Source: Parachlorella kessleri (lineage: Eukaryota > Chlorophyta > Trebouxiophyceae > Chlorellales > Chlorellaceae). Taken from it: 20,349 bases of DNA. Position 1 is the stretch's first letter. The number at the start of each line of letters is the position of its first letter. The notes below the pieces were generated by a model. It made no database searches. It was not told where the DNA came from and saw only the letters and a program-made list of their open reading frames with translations. Shown in pieces: positions 11,101-20,349 of the stretch. The stretch lies in contig BBXU01001068.1 in NCBI GenBank assembly GCA_001598975.1, positions 1 to 20,349 on the forward strand, read 5' to 3'. Both the position numbers and the translations under genes were made by a program.

Positions 11101-12275
11101 TCTCACCTTGCCAGCAGTCTTGCTCTTGCCGGCCGCCTTGCCTAAAGCTTTCTTTTCTTTCTTGGCCTTTGCAGCAGGCGGGCCTTCTGCTTCACTCTCA
11201 GGGCTGCTGTCAGCCTCCTCCAACCTCTCCTCCTCCTGCAGTGCCAAACAGAGAGATCTATAAGTGCATCCTTCGTAGGTATGTTCGCTCCAGCGCAGAC
11301 TGTGCTGCCGGGCTTGAGCACCGGCAGGCCTTGTTCTAAGACTCTGCAAGCACAGCCCCAGGAGCTCCGCAAGCAAACAAGCAAGTAGTACTGCCTGGCA
11401 AGCCTCACCTCCTCCTCTGCAATCTCCTTTGCCAGCGCCCGTGCTACGCCTGCTGTCTGCTCAGCATCCAAATCAGGCTCGGCAAGGCTGCTTCCCCCTG
11501 CAACAGCCAGCACACCCAGCTTGTTTCCTGGGGAGGCAGGTCTAGCATCCACCAAGCACATGCACACCACACACGCGGTGGCATGGGACGATGCTCTGCT
11601 GCTTTCCTAGTAGACAAGCCGGAAGGCTGCGTCATAACAGTGTGGAACTTTCTTTCAGCTGACCTGCTGTAGCGGGGGAAGGAGAGCGCCGGGCCCGCTT
11701 CTTGGCTGCTGGCTTGGCGGCCTCAACCACGGCCTGGCTGCTATCCTGTGCGGCTGCCTTCTGCTCCTCTTGCTGCTGCTCCTGCTTCTGTGGGCTGCCA
11801 TCCTCCAAATCTTCGAGCCCGGCAGCCGCTGTGACCGGTGCCTGCAGCACAAAAACTAGCAAGGTCTGCCTCATAACTCTCCTTCCATACCTCTCATGAG
11901 CCTTCAAATACAGTTGAAATGCATCAGGTGGGCAGATGTTGCCATACCCGATCCATCGAATTTCAACCTAGGCGTCTGTGAGGAGTGACCCCTCCAAGAG
12001 AAGGGTATAGCCAGGAACGGCTGCCATACCTTGTCATCGCCGGCAACCTCCCCTGCCTTTCTTAGTCTCTTCCGACTGCTGCCTGCACTCTGTACTTGCT
12101 CCGCCACAGGAGCTGCTGCAGCTGGCGTACTAGACTTGGCCTTCTTGCCACTGCTGGTTTTGGCAGGGGCAGCATCACTGTCCTTGCCCCCTGAAGCCTT
12201 TGGCGCCTCCGTCCTGGGGGCCTTGGCAAGAGGCTTGCCCCCAAAGAAGCTGGCTATGTCTCGATGGCCCTTCAT
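5143..12275 (-). CDS. LIG1: ATP-dependent DNA ligase I (replicative), complete, 19 exons
   Basis: Seals nicks during Okazaki fragment joining and excision repair. Exons, 5' to 3' on the minus strand: 12275-12030, 11841-11664, 11497-11409, 11235-11107, 10884-10738, 10507-10352, 10140-10000, 9688-9557, 9321-9175, 8961-8829, 8543-8437, 8195-8043, 7573-7385, 7130-7043, 6724-6599, 6319-6235, 6075-6004, 5765-5628 and 5281-5143. They total 2595 bases, 864 residues, with all phases consistent. Residues 4-11 (HRDIASFF) form a PCNA-binding box with His in place of Gln. Residues 12-214 are low-complexity with basic clusters (KKRARR) that suit nuclear import. The DNA-binding domain is about 225-480. Adenylation domain: motif I KYDGER with nucleotidyl Lys518 (codon 8490-8488), [31 protein letters not shown] (670-675) and WLKLKKDY (690-697). 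The OB fold follows and ends with [17 protein letters not shown]. The ATG at 12275 has a good context (ACCATGA). Human LIG1 (919) and plant LIG1 (about 790) bracket this length. Confidence 0.96.
5497..5540. repeat. Perfect 17-bp inverted repeat in the last ligase intron
   Basis: CTGTGTTGATGTCAGCA (5497-5513) is exactly complementary to 5524-5540, with a 10-base spacer. The inner part, GCACATGTGC (5511-5520), is itself palindromic. It lies in the 346-base intron 5282-5627. The arms do not extend further, so it is shorter than a typical microRNA precursor. Confidence 0.85.
6970..7043 (-). other. G-rich run with G-quadruplex motif at a ligase 5' splice site
   Basis: On the minus (transcript) strand the donor of ligase exon 14 is CTGGCGG|GTGGGTGGGTGGGG, followed by more G blocks down to about 6970. 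Several GGG runs with one-base loops fulfil the usual G-quadruplex pattern and overlap the GT donor itself. The intron is 6725-7042. Confidence 0.75.
11498..11527 (-). other. Optional 30-base extension of ligase exon 3 (tandem acceptors)
   Basis: Two acceptors precede ligase exon 3: CCCCAG|GAAAC (exon start 11527) and TTGCAG|GGGGA (exon start 11497). They are 30 bases apart and both preserve the frame after the exon 2 donor (AG|GTCAGC). The distal acceptor adds ten residues, [10 protein letters not shown], to the disordered N-terminal region. The proximal one is used in the model given for the gene. Confidence 0.5.
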
Positions 12276-12542
12276 GGTCCAGGTTTGGGGGACTTTCAGC
12301 AACCTTGTGGGGCCAGAAGACAGTGCCAAGGTTCTGCGGTGGGGCGCCTGGTAGTGATGGGCCAAGACGAGCCTGGCCGCTGACGACCAGGCTACCTTTC
12401 CAGGTGCGCCCAGCCTGGGGGCTCTTGAAAGCAGGGCCCTGGCCAGCAGCTTGGGTCCCCAGTTGATGTGGGCCGGTTCAAGAAATGTACCCCGGTCCAC
12501 ACCGATCAGTATGGGTACAGTCGTCAGAAGGAAGTCCTCTGT
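12276..12542 (-). other. In-frame, ATG-less extension upstream of the ligase start
   Basis: The frame of ligase exon 1 stays open for 89 codons upstream of the ATG at 12275, to a TAG at 12545-12543, and contains no ATG. The last 64 codons encode about 10 Lys/Arg, no Asp or Glu, and many Ala, Leu and Ser (for example KLLARALLSRAPRL, AARLVLAHHYQAPHRR). This is the composition of a mitochondrial presequence. Use would need a non-AUG start (GTG at 12500 has G at -3 and G at +4) or an unseen 5' exon. It may instead be plain 5' untranslated region. Confidence 0.4.
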
Positions 12543-12825
12543 CTATAAAGTCAGTCCAAGGTAACATAAGGTTTCGGGGCATTAACCATTTGTTGCCATT
12601 TTCGGGCTGTGCAAGCCGTGCACAGCAGGCTCTGGAGGGCTCGACTTTGCGCTCCAGCTACACCCACTGAACACACTGCCAATTTTCTAGCTGCAACAGC
12701 TTACATCACGCCGTGCTGGTGTTGCCAGCCAAGGAAAGCCCCACCTCCAGTCTGAGCAGTGTCAGTGCAGCACCCAAGGGGCCGCATAGAGACTGATCTG
12801 TCAAGTCCCCGTCGACCGCAACGTC
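12276..12825. promoter_or_regulatory. Divergent upstream region shared by ligase and protease genes
   Basis: The ligase start (12275, minus) and protease start (12826, plus) are 550 bases apart and face away from each other, so both promoters should lie here or overlap the first exons. A TATA-like TATAAAG occurs at 12544-12550 on the plus strand, 276 bases before the protease ATG, but it may be chance. I see no clear E2F site. Confidence 0.5.
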
Positions 12826-15800
12826 ATGACCATGACGCTCACTACACTTCAGCTTTCTCGCGTAGCGCCCACAAGGCGCCCACGCCTACCACGCCTCGTG
12901 TCCCCAGGTCGCCTCGTCCAGCCTCTTTATAGACCCCATGCAGCCCGTACACGACTCAGGTTCCGCGTGGCAAGCAGTAGCCTCGAAGATCACAGTGGAG
13001 ATGGAGAGCCTTCCAGCTTGCCAGCACAGCAGCAGCAGCAGCAGGGTGGCAGCGAGCGGCCCAGGCGTGAGCGGTGGATGCCTGCCAGCCTCTTGTCAGG
13101 CTGGAAAGGTACCACCAGCCTCATGGCAGTCTCTGCCGTGGGAGCCGGTCTCCTAGGTAGGTGTGTAGCATGCTTTTTGCAGGCGGAGAGTGCAGCTCCG
13201 GCGTCTCTCCTGTAGCCTGTCTGGCCTGCAAGCGTACTCTCTCCTTACTGCCGTGCCACAAAGGGCGACACAGCGCTCACCATGAGCGCCCGCTATCCCT
13301 GCAGGCTCGGGCTTCGACCTGCAGGGCCCAGAGTCCATGCTGCAGGCCCTGGGGGTGCTGGCCCTCACGGTGACGGTGCATGAGGCGGGCCACTTCCTGG
13401 CGGCCCGCACCCAGAACATCCATGTCACCAAATTCTCTGTGGGCTTTGGTCCCATACTCTGGAAGTGGCAGGTAGGGCTGGGAGGCGTAGGAGGGCGCTG
13501 CTTGGGTTTGGGTTCAGTGCTACGCTTGCTCACATGCTGTAGTTGGTGGCATGTGGCTGTGTGCCCTGGCACAGACGTACCCACGCTTGCGTGGAAGTGT
13601 TGGGAGCACGAAGCATTAGCGCGGTTGCTGAGCTTCAGCCCAGCGCAATGGCCCTCCCTCTCACTAAATCACTCCGCTCCCCTCCCCTCCTTCCCACCTG
13701 TACCGCCAGGGTGGCGAGGTGGAGTACTCGCTCCGAGCGCTGCCCCTAGGCGGCTTCGTGGCTTTCCCAGATGACGACCCCCAGAGCAAGTTTGCCCCAG
13801 ATGACCCAGACCTGCTGCGCAACCGGCCTGTGAAGGACCGCATTGCCGTGGTCTGCGCGGGCGTGGTAGCCAACATGATCTTTGCCTACCTTACATGCGT
13901 CACGCAGGTCAGCATATCTAGGTGGAAGCCCACTGGCTGGGGCTGCGCACCAAGGTTGCAGGGTGCTGTTTTGCATGTGAAGTTTGGAGTGCGAGGTTCC
14001 CTGACCAGCGGTTGCGGACATTGGTAGGCGCCACCTTGCTCATATGGGCATTGCTCTGGTGGGGCTGGCCTCAGTTTGCCAATCAGAAAACAGCACCTGC
14101 TGCAAGGGCTCTGCCAGCAAGGCTGTTCAAGGGCGTTCAGCACACTCTTCTTGCCTTGCAGGCCAACACGGTGGGTGTTGCCGAGGCCAGTTACAAGCCG
14201 GGCGTGTTGGTCGGCGTGGTGAATGAGGGCGCCGCGGGCCAGCGGGCGGGGTTGCAGCGGGGTGACGTGCTGCTGGAAGTGGGGACCCTCAAAGTGGCAC
14301 CTGCCCCGGACTCCGTGCAGGCAGTTGTGAGGACCATCAGGTGCGTGGCTGCTGTGCTGCCTGTGCTCCGGTGTCTCTAAAAACCTTGTGTTTTCTGTTG
14401 GGACCCAGCAGGTGCTGGCAGTGTTAGTGCTGTGCAGCATGGGCACGTATACCTGGCAGTAGAATATAATGAGAGTCAAGGGCGATTCTTGGGTGGTCTG
14501 GGGAGGGTGAAGGCTTGCCAGGCGCTGTGTAGACAGGGCGGGGTGATGTTGGTGCGATAATGCATTCTGAGTGTCAGCCCGCTGTCAGTGTCTGTCCTGC
14601 CGGTGACCCGGCCAGGGCTCCCTTCCATGCTTGTTAGCGCGTGGCAGCCAGCCTCTTTGGTATTCCGTCAGGAACTGCGCAAAGCCACCCAGGGTGCCCG
14701 CACACCTCACTGCCGCGCTGTCTCACGCTGCTAGCGCAGCGTGAACCCCAAGCGTGAGCTGACCTTTAAGGTGGAGCGGGCAGGGGAGGTCCTGACCATC
14801 CCAGTCACACCCGCGGAGCAGCCAGACGGCGGCGGCCGCATCGGCGTGTCGCTAGCGCCCAACGCAATGGTAGGCCTGAACAACTGCCAGCAAGCGCTCT
14901 TGGGGACCCAGCAAGATTACCACGCTTAGCCTTTTGTGCGTTTTGTTATGGGTAGCTTGGGACACTTGTTCTCTGAGGTGTTCTCTGAGGTTGACTGAGG
15001 CTGGGGTGTGATTGCTTGCCATCGAGGGGCCGTGGAGGTACCAGCTTTTGATGTGATCGGTTGAGCTATCCACATACCCTTACAGTGCTGTGAGGTGCTG
15101 GCTGTGTTTTTGCTGTTGCAGATCAATCGCGCCAAGGCCAGCAACCCGCTGGAAGCCCTAGCTTTGGGGGCCAAGGAGCTGAGTGAGCTTACAAAAGGAG
15201 TGGTCAAAGGTGTGTCAGTCAGCTACTTGTGGTGACAGGCAGTAGAGATGACAGGTCGTGCTTCTAGCCATAAGAGAATGATGCCATCCCGTTCCAGACT
15301 GACGCTGGCTGCCCATGACCTGCGAACCCTCAACCACCCGGGTCAGACAACCTGGCCTGCCCCTGCCCGCCTCTCTTGGCGCTTCTGCATTCCCAACCGG
15401 TCTTGCTGTCTATGCAGCCGGGCCTCGCCCCAGCTGCCCTGCCGCTGGGCCTTGCCTCTGCTGTGCCGCTCACTCCCACGCAGGCCTACCCCCCCCCCCC
15501 CCACCACCACCAATCCTCATTGCTCAACCCTCGAAACGCTCGGCGGCGGGAAAAGCATGTCTCCGTGCCGGGGGGCATTCCCAAGCACCCTGTCAAGGGC
15601 ACCTGTGCCTCACCCTTGCCTTGCCTTGCCTTGTCCTGTCCTGCCCTGCCCTGCCCCTGCAGGCCTGTCCCAGTTCTTCACCAACTTCCAGCAGTCGGCG
15701 GAGCAGGTGTCGGGGCCGGTGGCCATCCTGGCGGTGGGTGCTGAGGTGGCGCGCCGCGACATCAGCGGCCTGTACCAGTTTGCGGCGCTGGTCAACATCA

Positions 15801-16803
15801 ACCTGGCCGTCGTCAACATCCTGCCGCTGCCCGCGCTGGACGGTGAGGTGGCAGGGTGGTGGCTACGCTGTGCCGCGTGCCACGGTGTTCTATGTACCTG
15901 GCGGGGTGGGTCCCTGAATCTGCCATTCAGTGTCAGGCATTGTCCTCCGGCGGTAACCACGCTTGGGGGCGCCCAGTTCCAGGGCAGAGGGCTGGGCATG
16001 GTAAGCCAGTGCAGCCGGGGAGTGGTCAGCGCGATTCCTCCACGGTAGGGAACTAGGTAAGCCACCGCAGGCACCGCCCTTGTGTGTGCCGCCCCACCCT
16101 GCCCAGCAGGCGGTACGCTGTGCCTGTACCTCCTTGAGATCGCTCGGGGAGGGCGCAAGCTGGATCTAGAGCTGGAGGCCTGCATCAACTCTGCTGGCAT
16201 CACGCTGCTCACCCTGCTGGGCATCTACCTCCTCACTCGCGACCTTGCAACCTTCCTGGGCGCAACCTAGCCGCCGCCGAACGCCCTGACCAACCCCTCT
16301 TGCTGCTGGCCAGAGGCTTGGAGGTGTGCATCATGGGGCATGCTGAGCGGCATGCAGGACAGGCAGGCAGGCGCCGACGCTGCCCCTCACGTCTTCTGTG
16401 CCTGCGACCCAGCACCCCAATACTCTTCACCCACCTCTGACAGTCTTTTCCCCGGCTGCCTGGGCCAAATACCCTCATCTCAAACACACAAGACAAATGC
16501 TGCTCCTGACCACTGTGGGCGGGAGTTGATGTGCATGGCCTGGCGCCAATGACACTGCAGACAGCAACACGAACTAAAAGAGGCTCCTGTCCTTGCCCTG
16601 ACCCAGCCGCACCCGCCGCCTGTCACCTTGCTGCGTGTGCAGGTGGCTACCTGGTCTTCCTGGTCCTGGAGGCGCTGCGGGGCAAGAAGGTGAACGAGAA
16701 CCTGGAGAAGGGCATCATGGCCTCTGGGCTGGTCCTGCTGATGACCCTGGGCGTGGTGCTGATCGTGAGGGACACCCTCAGCCTGGCAGGCATTGCGCTG
16801 TAG
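12826..16803 (+). CDS. Plastid-type site-2 protease (RseP/ARASP-like membrane zinc metalloprotease)
   Basis: Intramembrane protease of the M50 family, expected in a plastid membrane. Exons: 12826-13156, 13305-13471, 13710-13907, 14162-14340, 14740-14869, 15122-15209, 15663-15842, then either 16110-16270 or 16643-16803. Both forms are 1434 bases and 477 residues, and all phases agree. Residues 1 to about 50 are rich in Arg, Ser, Leu and Pro and nearly free of acids, as in a chloroplast transit peptide; a Gln run follows. The zinc site HEAGH is at residues 136-140 (bases 13379-13393), followed by [24 protein letters not shown] is a family block. A PDZ region spans about 233-335 ([18 protein letters not shown]). 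[10 protein letters not shown] (416-425) supplies the third metal ligand, Asp424. Residues 426-477 form the last membrane helix. Block order and wording match the plant ARASP and cyanobacterial RseP-like proteins as I know them. The ATG at 12826 is followed in frame by another at 12832. Confidence 0.94.
14968..14991. repeat. 12-base tandem repeat, two copies
   Basis: GTTCTCTGAGGT occurs twice in direct succession (14968-14979 and 14980-14991) in the protease intron 14870-15121. No function is evident. Confidence 0.8.
15489..15502. repeat. Poly-C run of 14 bases in a protease intron
   Basis: An uninterrupted C run, followed by ACCACCACC, in the middle of the 453-base intron 15210-15662. Confidence 0.85.
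15613..15660 (+). repeat. Degenerate pentamer repeat before a protease 3' splice site
   Basis: Units of CCTTG pass into CCTGT and then CCTGC over about 48 bases, ending at the acceptor CTGCAG at 15662. It serves as the pyrimidine tract of the intron and is likely length-variable. Confidence 0.8.
16110..16270 (+). CDS. Alternative last exon A of the site-2 protease
   Basis: The acceptor CCCAGCAG|GCGGTACG joins the donor at 15842 (GACG|GTGAGG) in phase and completes LDG-G. The exon encodes 52 residues and a TAG. It begins [17 protein letters not shown], which resembles the plant ARASP ending (LDGGT...RGGRKL), and has a second hydrophobic stretch, [16 protein letters not shown] three bases upstream offers a tandem acceptor that would insert one Ala. 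I see no TGTAA between its stop and exon B. Confidence 0.85.
16643..16803 (+). CDS. Alternative last exon B of the site-2 protease
   Basis: The acceptor TGTGTGCAG|GTGGCTAC joins the same donor at 15842 in the same phase, giving [18 protein letters not shown]. It encodes 52 residues and a TAG, the same size as exon A. By hand alignment with one gap, about 19 of 53 positions are identical to exon A, including the GG..L.....E..RG start, the central LL..LG and the RD near the end. The wording (RGKKV, GIMASGL, LIVRDT) is closer to bacterial RseP-type endings. Two TGTAA signals follow it. Confidence 0.88.
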
Positions 16804-16956
16804 GGGGCCGAGAGGATGAGGAGCAGGGCCCGGGAGGGGGGTGAGGCAGGACAGCAGAGTGGCACGCTCTTGCAACATGCAATAATTTGGGGTGCAGGCG
16901 AGGGTCGTCCCTCCTTCAACCTTCTTCCCCTGGTTGACATGTTGCGTGTCAGCCCA

Positions 16957-16969
16957 TGTAAATATGTAA
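16957..16969 (+). terminator. Polyadenylation signals TGTAA of the site-2 protease gene
   Basis: Two copies of TGTAA (16957-16961 and 16965-16969) lie about 155 bases after the exon B stop. TGTAA is the usual chlorophyte signal, with cleavage normally some 10-20 bases downstream. Confidence 0.7.
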
Positions 16970-17271
16970 CGTAGCTGTGGCAGGAAACATGGTCTCTTGC
17001 CTACATAATGTCAACATGGCCACATGATGCCTCAAACCTGCACGGAGGCTACTTGGTTAGGCGCCGACGCGAGAGAAGTGAGTTGGTAAGGACCCAGCAG
17101 GGCCCAGGTGCCTCAGCGTTGAGACTTATTAGAGACTTATTGAGTGTGAGAGTGCTGAGTAACCAAGTCGGAAGACCAGTTCCTGGCCATCAGAACAAGG
17201 CGCCGCGGCCTCCTGTCTTGAGGCAGACGAAACGCTCCCACCGCAGCTTGCAGGCATGGTACATAGTACGC
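16970..17271. other. Gap between the convergent protease and AHCY transcript ends
   Basis: No gene is seen. An 11-base tandem repeat (GAGACTTATTA then GAGACTTATTG, 17121-17142) is the only structure I noticed. Open frames here look accidental. Confidence 0.6.
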
Positions 17272-17276
17272 TTACA
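17272..17276 (-). terminator. Likely polyadenylation signal of the AHCY gene
   Basis: TTACA on the plus strand is TGTAA on the minus strand, about 550 bases after the AHCY stop. It is the only copy I found between 17277 and 17822, so it implies a long 3' untranslated region of about 560 bases (17260-17822). Confidence 0.55.
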
Positions 17277-17822
17277 ATAGGGCAGCTGGCATTGCCGCCT
17301 TCACAAAAGCTATATCAAAGCTACCAGTACCTAAGAGCAGGCATTGCGCAGAGTTGACAGGAGAAGCCTCAGCATACCGCGGTGCACACACATCCTCGAA
17401 GAAAGAATAAAATTCGTGACACATGAAGGCGGCGGCAGAACAGTGCATATGGGCGCGCTCGAAAGCAGCAAAGCAAGCAGAGCCAAGAACATAACAGTTC
17501 AGTTTGGGGACTGGCCCCCCAAAGAATTGTCACGTCCGTATGGTGAAGTGGTACAGGCATGGCAGTGCACTGGAGACGGCCGCCATTGTTATTCTTTTCA
17601 TCCCTTTTTTTCTGCACGGGGCCGCGGGTGGGTGCCAGGCCCCGAGATGCGAGACTCGCACCAGCCATGGGGAAAAAGCTGCCAGGCACTGGAAAATCAC
17701 CCCTCCGCGACCCTCTCTTGCGGCACTCAACACTCTCCAGCCGCCACGAGCAGCCGCCGCCGCCCTGCTAAGCTACCATCATCCAGCACGACGAGGCCGC
17801 TGCCGTGGCAGGCACGGCCCGC

Positions 17823-20260
<2,438 letters not shown>

Positions 20261-20349
20261 TTACACCAGCAGATTGAGGAGGGACATGTATGTAGAGCTC
20301 TGTATCAAGGTAGGCGACAAGCCAAGGCAAGGGTGGCTGGCCGGCCAGC

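Noticed and set aside
12544..12550. TATAAAG as a true TATA box
   Set aside because: It is 276 bases from the protease ATG with no other core elements, and a similar TTTATA occurs inside exon 1. Mentioned only as a weak candidate.
12640..12660. E2F-like site (TTTGCGCTC) upstream of the ligase
   Set aside because: It does not fit the TTTSSCGC consensus, so I do not claim cell-cycle control from it.
15248..16048. 266-codon open frame on the plus strand
   Set aside because: It contains the real protease exon 15663-15842 in frame, but its other parts are intron, including the C14 run and pentamer repeat. It is not a separate gene.
15610..16224. 204-codon open frame on the minus strand
   Set aside because: It is antisense to protease exons with strong family motifs on the plus strand. 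No independent support.

Overview
This window is nuclear DNA from a green alga (Chlorophyta), read from the sequence alone. It is GC-rich and the genes are split into many short exons. Introns are mostly GT-AG and about 100-470 bases long. Two genes have the chlorophyte polyadenylation signal TGTAA downstream. The proteins resemble plant and algal families: a plastid-type site-2 protease, a plant-type adenosylhomocysteinase and a LIG1-type DNA ligase. I cannot name the genus.

There are four protein-coding genes. (1) About 349-4383, + strand: a class 3 (fungal-type) lipase with GHSLGG, Asp and His catalytic residues; its 5' end is unresolved and may lie beyond the left edge. (2) 5143-12275, - strand: a complete replicative ATP-dependent DNA ligase I, 19 exons and 864 residues, with every splice phase checked by hand. 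(3) 12826-16803, + strand: a complete plastid-type membrane zinc metalloprotease (site-2 protease, RseP/ARASP type) with HEAGH, a PDZ region and NxxPxPxLDG. It has two alternative last exons. (4) 17823-20255, - strand: the C-terminal 293 residues of S-adenosylhomocysteine hydrolase; the 5' part lies beyond the right edge.

Layout: genes 1 and 2 converge on 4384-5142. Genes 2 and 3 diverge from a shared upstream region of about 550 bases. Genes 3 and 4 converge on 16804-17822. The four genes do not form a pathway. They are housekeeping functions in lipid hydrolysis, DNA replication and repair, plastid membrane proteolysis and the methyl cycle.

The most interesting signal is in the protease gene. 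Two paralogous terminal coding exons, each 161 bases and each in the same phase, can be spliced to the same donor right after the zinc-binding LDG motif. They would give two 477-residue isoforms that differ only in the last 52 residues, which hold the last membrane helix. Other leads are a mitochondrial-presequence-like, ATG-less in-frame extension upstream of the ligase start; a GC-AG intron that splits the lipase nucleophile elbow; a G-quadruplex motif on a ligase 5' splice site; a 25-C tract at a lipase acceptor; and two intronic inverted repeats.
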